A stretch of DNA of 64,000 nt, taken from assembly GCA_902614235.1 (NCBI GenBank), contig CACMKG010000003.1, forward strand, positions 1 to 64,000, written 5' to 3'. Origin of the DNA: an uncultured SAR86 cluster bacterium (GTDB lineage Bacteria > Pseudomonadota > Gammaproteobacteria > Magnimaribacterales > AG-339-G14). Of the stretch, positions 25,925 to 35,778 are shown piece by piece (positions within the stretch are counted from its first letter, which is position 1; every line of letters starts with the position of its first letter). The notes beneath the pieces are model-generated. The model worked only from the letters and a program-made list of their open reading frames with translations, made no database searches and was not told the origin of the DNA. The position numbers were made by a program, and so were the translations under genes.

Positions 25925-27067
25925 ATGTCTTGGAATGATAATGGAAAAAATGGTTCAAGAGATCCATGGGGGAATAAAAACGATGCCCCAGATATTGATG
26001 AAGCCATAAAAAAATTTAAATCTTTAATAGGTTCTTTTGTCGGGGGAAGTGGAGGAGGAGATTCCTCAGGAAGTTCTCCGTCTTTTAAGAAAATACTACC
26101 TACGGCTTTAGTAATTTTAATAGTACTTTATTCTGCGTTGGGAATTTACACAGTTGATGCTCAAGAGGAGGCAGTTATATTAAGATTTGGAAAATACTCC
26201 ACCACTAAGGGGCCAGGTATTCATTGGAATCCTCCATTTATTGATAATAGATTTATAGTTAACACAGAAAAATTATTCACTCACACTACCAATTCTTCAA
26301 TTCTTACAAAAGATGAAAACATTGTGAATGTTGAAACCGCAGTTCAATATAAAAGATCTAATCCAGTTTTTTATCTCCTTGAAGCTGCATCTCCTGAAGA
26401 TAGCATTGCTCAAGCATCAGAATCTGCTTTGAGGCATGTAGTTGGAAGTAATTCGATGGATAATGTTTTGACTACAGGTAGAGAGCAAATTGCCATTGAT
26501 GTTAGAAAAAGATTGCAAGAGAGACTTAATGCTTATTTCACTGGAATAGAAGTTGTTACGGTCAGCATAAGAGAGTCAAGACCGCCGGAAGCTGTAAGAG
26601 AAGCATTTGACGATGTTGTTAAAGCTAGAGAAGATGAAGTCACTCTCAGAAATGAAGCCGAAACATATGCAAATGAAGTTGTGCCAATCGCTCGTGGTGC
26701 AGCTAAAAGAGCGATACAAGATGCCGAAGGTTACAAAGCGAAAGTTATTGCTGAAGCGGAAGGTGAGGCAACAAGATTTGATCAATTGCTTAAAGAATAT
26801 TCCAAAGCTCCAGATGTAACAAGAAAACGTCTTTATATCGATGCAGTCCAGTCTGTGATGTCAAATAGTACGAAAGTTATGATCGACGTTAAAGATGGAA
26901 ATAACATAATGATGTTGCCACTCGATCAAGTTGCAGCCGCATCAATTGCAAGAAGTAATCAAAATACTGAAGTTGAAACTGATTCAGGAGCAATATCCGG
27001 AACTGCAATTCAAAACTTGACTGATCAAGTTATCGAAGAAATCAGAAAAAGGCAGGAAAGGAGATAA
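25925..27067 (+). CDS. hflK: FtsH protease modulator HflK
   Basis: HflK forms, with HflC, the SPFH/prohibitin-like membrane cage around the FtsH protease. The 380-residue protein has the usual Gly/Asn-rich cytoplasmic N-terminus (MSWNDNGKNGSRDPWGNKN and a GGSGGGDSSGSS stretch), one membrane segment (about residues 59-77, ILPTALVILIVLYSALGIYTV), a band-7 domain beginning VDAQEEAVILRFGKY, then a long charged coiled coil with AEGEATRFDQLLKEY. The end is TDQVIEEIRKRQERR. It precedes hflC by three bases. Confidence 0.96.
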   Translation: MSWNDNGKNGSRDPWGNKNDAPDIDEAIKKFKSLIGSFVGGSGGGDSSGSSPSFKKILPTALVILIVLYSALGIYTVDAQEEAVILRFGKYSTTKGPGIHWNPPFIDNRFIVNTEKLFTHTTNSSILTKDENIVNVETAVQYKRSNPVFYLLEAASPEDSIAQASESALRHVVGSNSMDNVLTTGREQIAIDVRKRLQERLNAYFTGIEVVTVSIRESRPPEAVREAFDDVVKAREDEVTLRNEAETYANEVVPIARGAAKRAIQDAEGYKAKVIAEAEGEATRFDQLLKEYSKAPDVTRKRLYIDAVQSVMSNSTKVMIDVKDGNNIMMLPLDQVAAASIARSNQNTEVETDSGAISGTAIQNLTDQVIEEIRKRQERR

Positions 27068-27070
27068 TCT

Positions 27071-27958
27071 ATGAGATCTTTCGGAATAGGATTCGTTATT
27101 GCAATACTAGCTTTAATAATTTTACTTGCTAATAGCCTTTATATTGTTACTGATAAACAAACTGCAATTCTTCTTAGATTTGGAGAAATTATTGATCCTA
27201 AAATTGAATCAGGTTTACATTTTAAAGTTCCTATTTTAAATACTGTGAGAAAATTTGACTCAAGGGTTTTAACTCTGGATGCAATTCCACAACCTTACTT
27301 TACTGAAGAAAAGAAAAGACTCATTGTAGATGCTTTTGTGAAGTGGAGAATAACTGACAACGAACAATTTTATATAACATCATCAGGCGGACAATTGAGC
27401 GCACTAAGAACTTTGCTTACTCAACGTGTGGATGAAGGTCTTAGGAACCAATTCGGTAAAAGAACTGTCCAAGATGTTATCTCTGGTGAAAGAGACCAAT
27501 TAATGAGAGTGTTAACAGCAGATTTAAATAAAGTGGCAAATTCCGAACTTGGCGTTGAAGTAATCGACGTTAGAGTAAAAAAAATAGAATTACCTTCAGA
27601 GGTAAATGATTCTGTTTATAATCGAATGAGAACTGAACGAGAAAGACTTGCGCAGGAACTTAGAGCTGAAGGAAATGAAATTGCAGAAGAAATTAGAGCT
27701 AACGCTGATAAAGAAAGAACCGTTATCCTGGCGGATGCTTATAAAACTGCTGAAATTATTAAAGGTGAAGGTGATGCGGAAGCTACGAGCACCTATGCGA
27801 AGGCATTTAATAAAAATCCAGAATTTTATGAATTCACTAGGAGTTTATCTGCTTATCAGTCAACATTTGAAAACAAATCAGATGTTTTATTGATCGATCC
27901 CGATAGTGACTTTTTTAAATATCTTGACAGCTCTTTCGGTACTTCCAAAAGCGAATAG
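27071..27958 (+). CDS. hflC: FtsH protease modulator HflC
   Basis: This is the partner of HflK: 295 residues, an N-terminal membrane anchor (FGIGFVIAILALIILLANSLYIV) and a band-7 domain starting TDKQTAILLRFGEI. A coiled coil follows with RTERERLAQELRAEGNEIAEEI, the usual RMRAERER-type HflC signature, then YAKAFNKNPEFYEFTRSL near the C-terminus. The stop lies two bases before the hisZ start, so hflK-hflC-hisZ-purA is a single operon, the arrangement known from Pseudomonas. Confidence 0.96.
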   Translation: MRSFGIGFVIAILALIILLANSLYIVTDKQTAILLRFGEIIDPKIESGLHFKVPILNTVRKFDSRVLTLDAIPQPYFTEEKKRLIVDAFVKWRITDNEQFYITSSGGQLSALRTLLTQRVDEGLRNQFGKRTVQDVISGERDQLMRVLTADLNKVANSELGVEVIDVRVKKIELPSEVNDSVYNRMRTERERLAQELRAEGNEIAEEIRANADKERTVILADAYKTAEIIKGEGDAEATSTYAKAFNKNPEFYEFTRSLSAYQSTFENKSDVLLIDPDSDFFKYLDSSFGTSKSE

Positions 27959-27960
27959 TT

Positions 27961-28914
27961 ATGACATCAGGCTATTTTAATCTTCCTGGTGGGGTGGAAG
28001 ACATACTCTCTGAGCGAGCATTAGAATTAGAAAATCTTAGAAGAACTTTAATTGATCTCTATTCTCAAAAAGGATTTAGCTTAGTTTATCCGTCTATTAT
28101 TGAGTTCGCCGATGCCATCGGAGGAGAAGTAAATTCAGAGTTAAAAAAAAGAGCATTTACTTTTTCAGATAATTCTATCTCAAGCGATCTTGCAATCAGA
28201 CCTGATATTTCCCAACAAATAGCTCGAATAGACCAAGCAAGCAATTCAGAAGAAATCAAAAAATACTGTTATGCCGGAGAAGTAATTAAAAAAAGAAAAG
28301 ACTCATTCGCCAAGTCTATTTTAGCTATAAAATCAGGTGTAGAAATCTTTGGCTCAGATGGTTCAGAAATAGAAATAATAGATTTACTACTTGAAAGTCT
28401 TGATTCGGTTGGTTTGACTTCTTCTTGTTTGTCTTTAGGAAGAACAGAAGTTCTAGATGAGATAATTAAAGATGAAAACTTACCGGAACTTAAAGAAAAA
28501 AAACTTAGAGAAATTATTTCTGATAAATCTGAATCAAATTTAATTGAGTGGAGTGATTCAAATAAAGTAGATAAAAAATCTTTAGGAAAAATAATTACTC
28601 TGATGCATTCTTATGGAGACATTCAATGTTTAGAAAAGATAAGTAGCTTTAGTAAGCTGGCTAAAAATTCGGTAGAAAATTTAAAGGCTATCACAGAAAA
28701 AATAAGCCATGAAAACATTCACATTGATATGACTGATTTTCCTGGATTTAATTATCACCAGGGTTTGGTTTTTTCGGTTCATTCTCAAAATTTTGGATTT
28801 GCAATTGCAAATGGAGGACAATATTCTTATCAAAAAAATTCGGAAGAAAAGAGACTCGCTATTGGTTTCGATATTGACCTGATTTCTTTATTAAATATTA
28901 AAGAGAATGATTAA
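27961..28914 (+). CDS. hisZ: ATP phosphoribosyltransferase regulatory subunit
   Basis: HisZ is a catalytically inactive histidyl-tRNA synthetase paralogue that forms a hetero-octamer with short-form HisG and confers histidine control on the first step of histidine synthesis. The 317-residue protein has class II synthetase core pieces: LPGGVEDILSERALEL, the motif 2-like AIRPDISQQIARI, CYAGEVIKKRK and a C-terminal FAIANGGQYSYQ. The anticodon-binding domain is absent, as in HisZ. Location between hflC and purA matches the Pseudomonas hisZ locus. Its presence predicts that this organism has the short form of HisG. Confidence 0.9.
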   Translation: MTSGYFNLPGGVEDILSERALELENLRRTLIDLYSQKGFSLVYPSIIEFADAIGGEVNSELKKRAFTFSDNSISSDLAIRPDISQQIARIDQASNSEEIKKYCYAGEVIKKRKDSFAKSILAIKSGVEIFGSDGSEIEIIDLLLESLDSVGLTSSCLSLGRTEVLDEIIKDENLPELKEKKLREIISDKSESNLIEWSDSNKVDKKSLGKIITLMHSYGDIQCLEKISSFSKLAKNSVENLKAITEKISHENIHIDMTDFPGFNYHQGLVFSVHSQNFGFAIANGGQYSYQKNSEEKRLAIGFDIDLISLLNIKEND

Positions 28915-30200
28915 TGAAAGCTAAAAATCTTGCCGTTCTGGGATTGCAATGGGGAGATGAGGGTAAAGGAAAAATAGTCAACTTTCTTTCGGATCGAGCA
29001 GATGCTGCTTGTAGATATCAAGGAGGTCATAACGCAGGCCATACTCTTATAGTTGAAGGAAAGAAACTTGTTTTGCATCTGTTGCCTTCTTCTATTTGTC
29101 ATCAAAATGCAAGTTCACTTATTGGAAAAGGAGTTGTTATTTCTTGCGAAGCTCTTTTTGCAGAAATCGAAGAGATAGAACCAATTGCCAATGGAATACT
29201 GGACAGATTAAAAATTAGCCCCGCTTGCACCTTAATCCAACCGTATCATATTTTATTGGATCAACTGAAAGAAAAGTCTAATAGTTTTACAACCATCGGG
29301 ACTACCTTAAGAGGCATAGGACCCGCTTATGAAGATAAAGTAAGCAGAAAAGCGATAAGAATTATAGATACGCTTTCTGAAACTAAATTAAATTCAAAGC
29401 TTGAAGAAACTTTGTCTTTTTATAATTTTTTATTCAAAGAATATTTTGGAGAAAAAGAATTAGATTTTAACGAAGTCAAAGATAAGAATCTTGAATATGG
29501 AAACAAGCTTTCACCTTTGCTTGCAGATGTTTCCAATGAAATATTTACAATGAATAAAAAAAATAAAAGGGTTCTATTTGAAGGAGCTCAAGGTGCTTTG
29601 TTAGATGTGGATCAAGGAACTTATCCCTTTGTAACTGCAAGCAATTGCTCGCCAGCGGGCATAGCCTCTGGTGCAGGCTGCGGTCCTTTAGATGTTGGTT
29701 ATATTCTTGGAGTAGTAAAAGCTTATGTTACAAGAGTGGGCGAAGGCCCAATGCCAACAGAAATAGAAGGGAGCCTTGGAGAAGAGATTGCCAAAAAAGG
29801 TGGCGAAGTTGGCGCAACAACGGGTAGGCCGAGAAGATGTGGTTGGTTTGATGCTGTCAGTGTAAAGAGAATAATCCAATCAAACAGTGTCTCAGCTTTG
29901 TGCTTAACAAAAATTGATGTTCTTGACGGTTTAGAAAATATAAAAATATGCACTGGCTATGATGAAGATGAATCAAAAAAAGCCTTTGCTGAATGTATGG
30001 AACTTGAAGATGTGAATCCTTCTTATATTGAAATCGAAGGGTGGCCAGAGCCAACTGCGGGCATAAATAATTATGATGATTTTCCACAGAAAGCAAAAAA
30101 TTTCGTCGAAAAAATAGCGGAAGTTTGTGGAGTGCCTGTCGATATTATCTCTACCGGACCCGATGACGCTAGCACAATTCTAATTAATCAAGAAATTTAA
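28914..30200 (+). CDS. purA: Adenylosuccinate synthetase
   Basis: PurA makes adenylosuccinate from IMP and aspartate with GTP, the first step to AMP. It has 428 residues. The N-terminal GTP loop GLQWGDEGKGKIVNFL, GHNAGHTLIVEG, the IMP-binding TIGTTLRGIGPAYEDK, LFEGAQGALLDVDQGTYPFVTASN, and TTGRPRRCGWFD with the base-recognition KIDVLDG are all present. Its ATG overlaps the hisZ stop by one base. It ends two bases from the convergent nusB stop. Confidence 0.97.
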   Translation: MKAKNLAVLGLQWGDEGKGKIVNFLSDRADAACRYQGGHNAGHTLIVEGKKLVLHLLPSSICHQNASSLIGKGVVISCEALFAEIEEIEPIANGILDRLKISPACTLIQPYHILLDQLKEKSNSFTTIGTTLRGIGPAYEDKVSRKAIRIIDTLSETKLNSKLEETLSFYNFLFKEYFGEKELDFNEVKDKNLEYGNKLSPLLADVSNEIFTMNKKNKRVLFEGAQGALLDVDQGTYPFVTASNCSPAGIASGAGCGPLDVGYILGVVKAYVTRVGEGPMPTEIEGSLGEEIAKKGGEVGATTGRPRRCGWFDAVSVKRIIQSNSVSALCLTKIDVLDGLENIKICTGYDEDESKKAFAECMELEDVNPSYIEIEGWPEPTAGINNYDDFPQKAKNFVEKIAEVCGVPVDIISTGPDDASTILINQEI

Positions 30201-30202
30201 AA

Positions 30203-30595
30203 TTATTTTGCTTTATCTAAAAGAGCATTTACAAATTTATGACTGGAATCTTGCCCAAATCTTTTTGATAGCCGTATTGCTTCGCTGATGATTATTGGAC
30301 TATCTAATTCGTTTTGTTTTAATTCATAAATTGCCTGCTTCAAAATAGCCAATTCGATCTTACTAATTTGTTCGATATCAATATTAGTGTGTTTTTCTAT
30401 GATTGAGTTTATTTCCAGAATATCTTTTTTAATTTCCCTAAGGCAGTTTTCAAATCCTTTTAAATTAAAATTGCGATTAGTCTGCTTGAATTGTTTTATT
30501 AGATCTGTGTTTGAAGAACCAGATATTTCTTTTTGATATAAAGCTTGCATGACTAACTCTCGAAGCTTCGCCGGGGAGGGATTTTTTTTAGCCAT
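30203..30595 (-). CDS. nusB: Transcription antitermination factor NusB
   Basis: NusB binds boxA RNA with NusE (S10) in rRNA antitermination complexes. It is a small all-helical protein with ARELVMQALYQKEISG-like N-terminus (here KLRELVMQALYQKEISG) and IELAILKQAIYEL and AIRLSKRFGQDSSHKFVNALLDK at the C-terminus. I start it at the ATG at 30595 (130 residues, MAKKNPSP), which overlaps ribH by eight bases; an upstream ATG at 30610 would add five hydrophobic residues foreign to the family. ribH-nusB adjacency is the standard gammaproteobacterial order. Confidence 0.94.
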   Translation of the reverse strand: MAKKNPSPAKLRELVMQALYQKEISGSSNTDLIKQFKQTNRNFNLKGFENCLREIKKDILEINSIIEKHTNIDIEQISKIELAILKQAIYELKQNELDSPIIISEAIRLSKRFGQDSSHKFVNALLDKAK

Positions 30596-31049
30596 CAAAA
30601 ACAATATCAAGGACGCTTAGCGTGCTCAAGGCAAGTTCTTTACCTTTATAAGATGCTCTTTCTCTTGCTTGATCAGCGCTATTCGTTGTTAAAACTCCAA
30701 AAATAATTGGTATTTTTCCACGCATATTTGCTTGCAAGATCGAATCGCTGATGGATTGAGAAATAATTTCAAAATGAGGTGTTTCGCCTCTAATAATTGC
30801 TCCCATGGTGATGATCGCATCAAAGTAAGGGCGTTCGTATTTGAGGTACTTGCCAACAATATAAGGAATTTCATAAGCACCGGGTACAGAAAGGACATGC
30901 ACATTAGCTTTGTACTCTTCGAGGGTTTCCTTACAATCTTTCACCATTGGTTTAATTATTTCCGAATTCCAATGGGTATCGATGATGACTATTTTTTTCT
31001 TTGAATAATCGTCTTGGAAAAGGTTAATGTCTAAATTTTCTGTTTTCAT
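30588..31049 (-). CDS. ribH: 6,7-dimethyl-8-ribityllumazine synthase
   Basis: RibH condenses 5-amino-6-ribitylamino-uracil with 3,4-dihydroxy-2-butanone 4-phosphate. It has 153 residues. Motifs are VPGAYEIPYIVGKYL, TMGAIIRGETPHFEII (active-site His), FGVLTTNSADQARERA and the KGKE end. The start codon overlaps the ribB stop by four bases, and the end overlaps nusB. It belongs to the nrdR-ribD-ribB-ribH-nusB run on the minus strand. No FMN riboswitch precedes it; there is no spacer to hold one. Confidence 0.96.
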   Translation of the reverse strand: MKTENLDINLFQDDYSKKKIVIIDTHWNSEIIKPMVKDCKETLEEYKANVHVLSVPGAYEIPYIVGKYLKYERPYFDAIITMGAIIRGETPHFEIISQSISDSILQANMRGKIPIIFGVLTTNSADQARERASYKGKELALSTLSVLDIVFDG

Positions 31050-32143
31050 TTTTGAATATATTTTATTACTTCTAATCCAAAACCTGAAATGGAGGGATAT
31101 CTGGTTTGTGAGCCCATGAGAATAAGTTTCTTTACCCCGAGATCCCTTAAAATTTGAGAACCAGCTCCTATTCTTCTTACGTCAATACCAACCTGAGAAG
31201 ACTGTTTATACGGCTTTTTTAAAAGTTTTATTTCTTCAGGAATGTTATCTTTACTATGACCGCCATCGATCAGAATAATCAAACCAGAACCAGCTTTATT
31301 TATTTTTTTCATTGCATCGCCAAGCGACCACCTCGATCCAAATTCGTCGATCTTTAAAAGATCATGCATAACATTTGTTTGTTGAACTCTTACTAAAACA
31401 GGTTTTGATTTTGATATTTTACCTTTCTTAAAAACCACATGAGTTTCTCCGGTAATGGAATCTTCATATAAAATTAAAGAAAATTTTCCAAATTCAGTGT
31501 TAACAATTTTTTGTTCAATTTTTTCTACCGTATGTTCGTTGATGATTCTGTAATTAATAAGATCAGCAATTGTTCCTATTTTCAGACTATGTTTCTTACT
31601 AAATTCTAATAACCCTTTTTTTCTTGCCATAGTCCCATCTTCGTTCATAACCTCACAAATTACAGCAGATTCGGTTAGTCCTGCTAATCTGCAAAGATCA
31701 GTGCTGCCCTCGGTATGACCTGCGCGAGATAAAACTCCACCGGGCAATGCCTTCACTGGAAAAATATGACCTGGCGAAACAATGTCTCTTGCTTTTGCTC
31801 TCGCTTTAGAGGCTACTGCTACAGTTCTAGCTCGGTCGGCAGCAGAAATCCCAGTTGTTATTCCTGAGGCTGCTTCAATAGAAACTGTAAAACCAGTTCC
31901 ATGCCCACTTTTGTTATCACTAACCATTTGATTCAAATCTAGAGCAGCACATTTCTTTTCACTCATAGCCAAACAAATCAACCCACGAGCGTGTTTAGCC
32001 ATAAAGTTTATCTTTTCCGCAGTAACCTTTTCTCCAGCAAGAATAACATCACCTTCGTTTTCGCGATCCTCATCATCCATTAGGAGTACCATGTTGCCTC
32101 TCTTAATTTCAGATATAAGTTCTTTCGTACTGTTTAAATCCAT
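31046..32143 (-). CDS. ribB: 3,4-dihydroxy-2-butanone 4-phosphate synthase with degenerate GTP cyclohydrolase II domain (RibBX type)
   Basis: The N-terminal domain (about 1-205) is a complete DHBP synthase: [19 protein letters not shown] near residue 19 with the acidic metal loop, then [24 protein letters not shown] and [16 protein letters not shown]. It makes the four-carbon riboflavin precursor from ribulose 5-phosphate. The C-terminal part (about 215-365) has the GTP cyclohydrolase II fold pattern, but the zinc motif is lost. Where RibA has three cysteines around 'SECLTGD..SLRCDCG', this protein reads [11 protein letters not shown]...SRWSLGD; no Cys occurs after residue 163. The second domain is therefore predicted inactive for GTP, as in described RibBX proteins. 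Confidence 0.92.
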   Translation of the reverse strand: MDLNSTKELISEIKRGNMVLLMDDEDRENEGDVILAGEKVTAEKINFMAKHARGLICLAMSEKKCAALDLNQMVSDNKSGHGTGFTVSIEAASGITTGISAADRARTVAVASKARAKARDIVSPGHIFPVKALPGGVLSRAGHTEGSTDLCRLAGLTESAVICEVMNEDGTMARKKGLLEFSKKHSLKIGTIADLINYRIINEHTVEKIEQKIVNTEFGKFSLILYEDSITGETHVVFKKGKISKSKPVLVRVQQTNVMHDLLKIDEFGSRWSLGDAMKKINKAGSGLIILIDGGHSKDNIPEEIKLLKKPYKQSSQVGIDVRRIGAGSQILRDLGVKKLILMGSQTRYPSISGFGLEVIKYIQK

Positions 32144-32146
32144 CTT

Positions 32147-33241
32147 TTAAATTCTTTTAAAAATTAATTTTTTATCCTCTTTAATTGTTGATTCTTCAAT
32201 TAATTTAAACTGCTTTGAATGAAAGGGAGATTTACTTTCATCCCCATTAAAAAAAGATAAAGCTGTATTTGATAGCATCTTAGGAGCAATGTAAATAATG
32301 AACTCATCTATTAGGTCTTCATTTATAAAAGAAGTAATTAAAGTTGGTCCAGACTCAAGCAGAATGTCATTAAACTTTAGAGAGTGAATTTTTTTTAAAA
32401 GCTCCTTCAAATTAATTTTATTATTTTCTGTATTTTCTATTTCCAGAATTGAGACTTCTTCGTTTTGTTGGAAGTTTTCAAAAATATTTTTATCTTTACA
32501 AAAAATATATTTCTTTCCAGCCATAGAAAAAAAGTTAAGCGACGACTCAAGTTTAGATGAAGTAATTATCCCTCTAGCTGGTTGTTGAAAGCCTTTGAGT
32601 TTTGTTATTTCTTTGTTTCTTACATTTAACAATGGATTGTCTCTCTCAATAGTACCTGAGCCAGTTAATATTAAGTCAGACAGAGCCCTATATTGCTGAC
32701 TATCTTCTCTGGATTCTTCAGAAGTTATCCATTGTTGGTCATCTTTGATAAATGATATTTTTTGATCATCAGACATTGCAATCTTAGCTCTTACGTAAGG
32801 TCTTTTATGTAAAAGAGAACTGAAAAAACCATTATTTAAATCATTTGAAACTTCTTCTAGTGATACTTCAATTCCTGCAGCTTTGAGTTTTTTTACACTT
32901 GATTGGGAGGGGTCCAAGGCTCCGATAATGACTTTTTTAAAGTTGTGTTTAAGAATTTCATCTAGACAAGGAGGTGTTTTCCCAAAGGTGCTGCAAGGTT
33001 CTAAAGTTACAGTAAGTGTGCTGTCCGATAAGACCTCTTCATAATTATTTTTGTATTTTTCTTTTACCGATTCAATAGCTCTAATTTCTGCGTGCGGAGC
33101 ACCATAATATTCGTACCATCCTTGGCCGAGGATTTTATTATCTTTAGAAATTACACAGCCTACACATACACCATTTTGCACAGTAAATTGTCCTTTTTTT
33201 GCCAATTCAAAAGCTTCCAGCATAAAAGAAGATTCAGTCAT
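32147..33241 (-). CDS. ribD: Bifunctional diaminohydroxyphosphoribosylaminopyrimidine deaminase / uracil reductase
   Basis: RibD performs the deaminase and reductase steps that follow GTP ring opening in riboflavin synthesis. It has 364 residues. The N-terminal zinc deaminase has HAEIRAIE and [14 protein letters not shown] (zinc ligands His and two Cys). The C-terminal reductase of the DHFR-like fold begins [15 protein letters not shown] and contains the dinucleotide-binding [15 protein letters not shown]. The deaminase core looks intact, although [11 protein letters not shown] replaces the common NPxVGCVIV. Its start overlaps nrdR by eight bases. Confidence 0.95.
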   Translation of the reverse strand: MTESSFMLEAFELAKKGQFTVQNGVCVGCVISKDNKILGQGWYEYYGAPHAEIRAIESVKEKYKNNYEEVLSDSTLTVTLEPCSTFGKTPPCLDEILKHNFKKVIIGALDPSQSSVKKLKAAGIEVSLEEVSNDLNNGFFSSLLHKRPYVRAKIAMSDDQKISFIKDDQQWITSEESREDSQQYRALSDLILTGSGTIERDNPLLNVRNKEITKLKGFQQPARGIITSSKLESSLNFFSMAGKKYIFCKDKNIFENFQQNEEVSILEIENTENNKINLKELLKKIHSLKFNDILLESGPTLITSFINEDLIDEFIIYIAPKMLSNTALSFFNGDESKSPFHSKQFKLIEESTIKEDKKLIFKRI

Positions 33242-33686
33242 CGCTTAGACGTTTTACTTCTTCGCTGAACTCTAAAGGATCTTGGAAACTTCGATAAACT
33301 GAGGTAAATCTTACAAAGGCTACTTCATCAATTTTTCTAAGATTTTTCATCACCGTCTCACCAACAGTTTTTGAGGCAACTTCTCTTTCTCCCATTGATC
33401 TTAGCTCTTTTTTTATTGTCTCTATTAAAGTCTGAAAAGCTTCATCACTCACGGGTCTTTTTTCTAGAGAGCGAGCAATACCTTCTTTCAACTTTATTTC
33501 GTCAAATGGAACTCTGGAGTTATCTTGCTTTATTATTTTAGGCATAACTAGCTCAGCAAGTTCATAGGTAGTCCAACGCTCTTGGCATCTCAAACATTCT
33601 CTTCTTCTTCGTATTTCACTGCCATCAGCAATTAGGCGTGAGTCTATGACTTTGCTTTCTTCAAAGGTACAAAAAGGGCAATGCAT
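33234..33686 (-). CDS. nrdR: Transcriptional repressor NrdR
   Basis: NrdR is an ATP/dATP-sensing repressor of ribonucleotide reductase genes that binds paired NrdR boxes. The 150-residue protein has the N-terminal zinc ribbon [17 protein letters not shown]...[16 protein letters not shown] (Cys3, Cys6 and the CLRC pair) followed by an ATP-cone beginning [20 protein letters not shown]. Both domains are complete. It lies between glyA (three bases upstream) and ribD (overlapping), the common gammaproteobacterial order. Confidence 0.96.
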   Translation of the reverse strand: MHCPFCTFEESKVIDSRLIADGSEIRRRRECLRCQERWTTYELAELVMPKIIKQDNSRVPFDEIKLKEGIARSLEKRPVSDEAFQTLIETIKKELRSMGEREVASKTVGETVMKNLRKIDEVAFVRFTSVYRSFQDPLEFSEEVKRLSDD

Positions 33687-33689
33687 GAT

Positions 33690-34946
33690 TTATTCAGAAT
33701 AAACTGGAAACTGGCCACAAAGGTCCGTTACTTCTTTCTTAGTTTGATTGATTAATTTTTCATTGTCTACGTCTTCAATGATATTTTTAATCCAAGAAGC
33801 AATTAAGTTCATTTCATTTTCTTTGAAACCTCTTCTAGTGACAGCGGGTGTCCCAATTCTTATCCCAGAAGTAACAAATGGAGATTGTGGATCGTTTGGC
33901 ACCGAGTTTTTATTCACCGTAATGTTGGCTTGACCCAAAGCAGCATCCAAAACTTTTCCGGTAATTTTATTTTTTACGAGATTAACCAAAAACATATGAT
34001 TTGAGGTGCCGTTCGAAACTACATCTATATCATTTTCAATTAATGCAGCACTCATTCGTTTGGCGTTATTAAGGATCTGTTGTTGATACTCGAAAAATTC
34101 AGGCTCCATCGCTTCTTTAAAACATACGGCCTTAGCAGCAATAACATGCATTAAAGGACCACCTTGAGAACCAGGGAAAAGGGCTGAATTTAATTTTTTG
34201 TGCAATTCTTCGTCTTTGCCAGCAAGAATAAGACCACCCCTTGGCCCTACAAGGGTTTTGTGAGTAGTAGTAGACACGACATGGGCATGCGGAAAAGGGT
34301 TCGGATATAAACCAGCGGCAACCAATCCTGAAACATGAGAAATATCAGCCAAAAGGTATGCTCCGATCGAATCAGCTATTTCTCTGAACTTTTTAAAATC
34401 TAAAATGCCTGAGAAAGCAGAGAACCCACAAATAATTAATTTTGGTTGATGCTCTTCGGCTAATGATTTGACTTCGTCGTAATCGATGTCACCAGTTTCG
34501 GGGTTGATTCCATAACTATAAGATTCATATATTTTTCCAGAAAAATTTACTTTAGAGCCATGAGTTAAGTGTCCACCATGGTCAAGACTCATACCTAGAA
34601 TTTTATCGCCAGCATTTAAAAGAGCTAAAAATATAGCGGCATTAGCGCTAGCACCGGAATGAGGCTGTACGTTGGCAAAGTCTGCTTTGAAAAGTTTTTT
34701 TGCTCTATCAATTGCCAATTGCTCTGCCACGTCAACAAACTCACAACCTCCATAATATCTTTTACCAGGATAACCTTCGGCATACTTGTTGGTAAGAATA
34801 CCGCCTTGGGCTTCCATGACTCTTGGCGAAGCATAGTTTTCAGAAGCAATCAGTTCTATATGCTGTTCTTGACGCTTACGCTCTGACTCCAAGGCTTCCC
34901 AAAGGTCTTTATCAAAAGCTTCTATGGATAAATTATTTCCGTACAT
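33690..34946 (-). CDS. glyA: Serine hydroxymethyltransferase
   Basis: GlyA interconverts serine and glycine with tetrahydrofolate and PLP, the main source of one-carbon units. It has 418 residues. Landmarks are [21 protein letters not shown], the PLP-lysine motif [29 protein letters not shown] and [15 protein letters not shown] near the C-terminus. A TATAAT on the minus strand lies 24 bases upstream of the ATG, so glyA may have a promoter of its own though nth is just upstream in the same direction. Confidence 0.97.
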   Translation of the reverse strand: MYGNNLSIEAFDKDLWEALESERKRQEQHIELIASENYASPRVMEAQGGILTNKYAEGYPGKRYYGGCEFVDVAEQLAIDRAKKLFKADFANVQPHSGASANAAIFLALLNAGDKILGMSLDHGGHLTHGSKVNFSGKIYESYSYGINPETGDIDYDEVKSLAEEHQPKLIICGFSAFSGILDFKKFREIADSIGAYLLADISHVSGLVAAGLYPNPFPHAHVVSTTTHKTLVGPRGGLILAGKDEELHKKLNSALFPGSQGGPLMHVIAAKAVCFKEAMEPEFFEYQQQILNNAKRMSAALIENDIDVVSNGTSNHMFLVNLVKNKITGKVLDAALGQANITVNKNSVPNDPQSPFVTSGIRIGTPAVTRRGFKENEMNLIASWIKNIIEDVDNEKLINQTKKEVTDLCGQFPVYSE

Positions 34947-34969
34947 GTTTAATTAAATTTTAAGGATTA

Positions 34970-34975
34970 ATTATA
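34970..34975 (-). promoter_or_regulatory. Candidate -10 box of glyA
   Basis: The minus strand reads TATAAT here, inside the 48-base nth-glyA spacer. The expected -35 position falls at the nth stop codon and is weak (GTAGAA). If real, the glyA leader would be about 17 bases. Only the hexamer and location support it. Confidence 0.3.
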
Positions 34976-34994
34976 CCTTGGCTATTCATCTTTT

Positions 34995-35648
34995 CTACGG
35001 CTTCTTAGTTATAACCTTACTTCTTCTTTTTGGAAAAAGACTGGTGCAAATTTGACACTCTAAGCCATAACATTTTCTGGCCAAACAGAATTCACGACCA
35101 TAAAAAATAATTTGCAAATGCAAATCACCCCAATTTTCTTTTGGAAAAAGTTCTTTTAAGTCTTTTTCAGTTTGTTCTACGCTTTTTCCATTGCTAAGTT
35201 TCCAACGTTGCGCTAATCGATGAATATGGGTATCAACCGCGAAAGCAGGATAGCCAAAAGCTTGATTAACTACAACTGAAGCAGTCTTATGACCTACTCC
35301 AGGAAGAGTAACAAGTTCTTCAATTGTTTTCGGTACCTTAGAACCGAATTTTTCAATCAGTATTTTAGATGTTTCGTAAATTGCTTTTGATTTTTTTGGA
35401 GCCAAACCGCAAGTTTTAATATACTTGTGAATTTTCTTTATCCCTAAAGCGTGCATCTTTTTTGGAGTGTTGGCTACTTTGAAAAGTTCTTTGGTGACAA
35501 TGTTCACTCTTTCATCTGTGCATTGAGCACTCAAGAGGACTGCTATTAAAAGTGTAAAAGGGTTCGAAAACTTAAGCGGTGGTTTTGGATTTTTGTAAAG
35601 TTTTTCTAATTCTTTCTTTATAAAGATAGCTCTTTCTTTTTTATTCAT
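34995..35648 (-). CDS. nth: Endonuclease III (DNA glycosylase/AP lyase) with unusual iron-sulfur loop
   Basis: Nth removes oxidised pyrimidines and cleaves AP sites. It has 217 residues. The helix-hairpin-helix is LPGVGHKTASVVVNQAFG with catalytic Lys121, and the catalytic Asp is Asp139 in FAVDTHIHRLAQRW. The [4Fe-4S] loop is odd: cysteines at 188, 193, 198 and 201 give C-x4-C-x4-C-x2-C, whereas E. coli Nth has C-x6-C-x2-C-x5-C. Four cysteines are kept, so a cluster is still likely. The C-terminus then ends in a basic tail (KRRSKVITKK). Confidence 0.93.
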   Translation of the reverse strand: MNKKERAIFIKKELEKLYKNPKPPLKFSNPFTLLIAVLLSAQCTDERVNIVTKELFKVANTPKKMHALGIKKIHKYIKTCGLAPKKSKAIYETSKILIEKFGSKVPKTIEELVTLPGVGHKTASVVVNQAFGYPAFAVDTHIHRLAQRWKLSNGKSVEQTEKDLKELFPKENWGDLHLQIIFYGREFCLARKCYGLECQICTSLFPKRRSKVITKKP

Positions 35649-35778
35649 TTAAATCCTAGATAAAAGTTCAAGCAAGAAGATTATATATTCAAAATAAAGT
35701 GATTTTTTTCAAATTAAGAGACAATATTAAATTGTTTTTGGCACACTAAATTAATAAGATTTATTTCTATACGAATGC

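Noticed and set aside
25903-25938. An 11-codon ORF (ATG to TGA) overlapping the hflK start, considered as a regulatory leader peptide or a remnant of hfq
   Set aside because: It has no ribosome site, no similarity to Hfq, and short ORFs of this size are common by chance.
30588-33241. FMN riboswitch expected near riboflavin genes
   Set aside because: The rib genes overlap or are separated by three bases; there is no leader to hold an RFN element.
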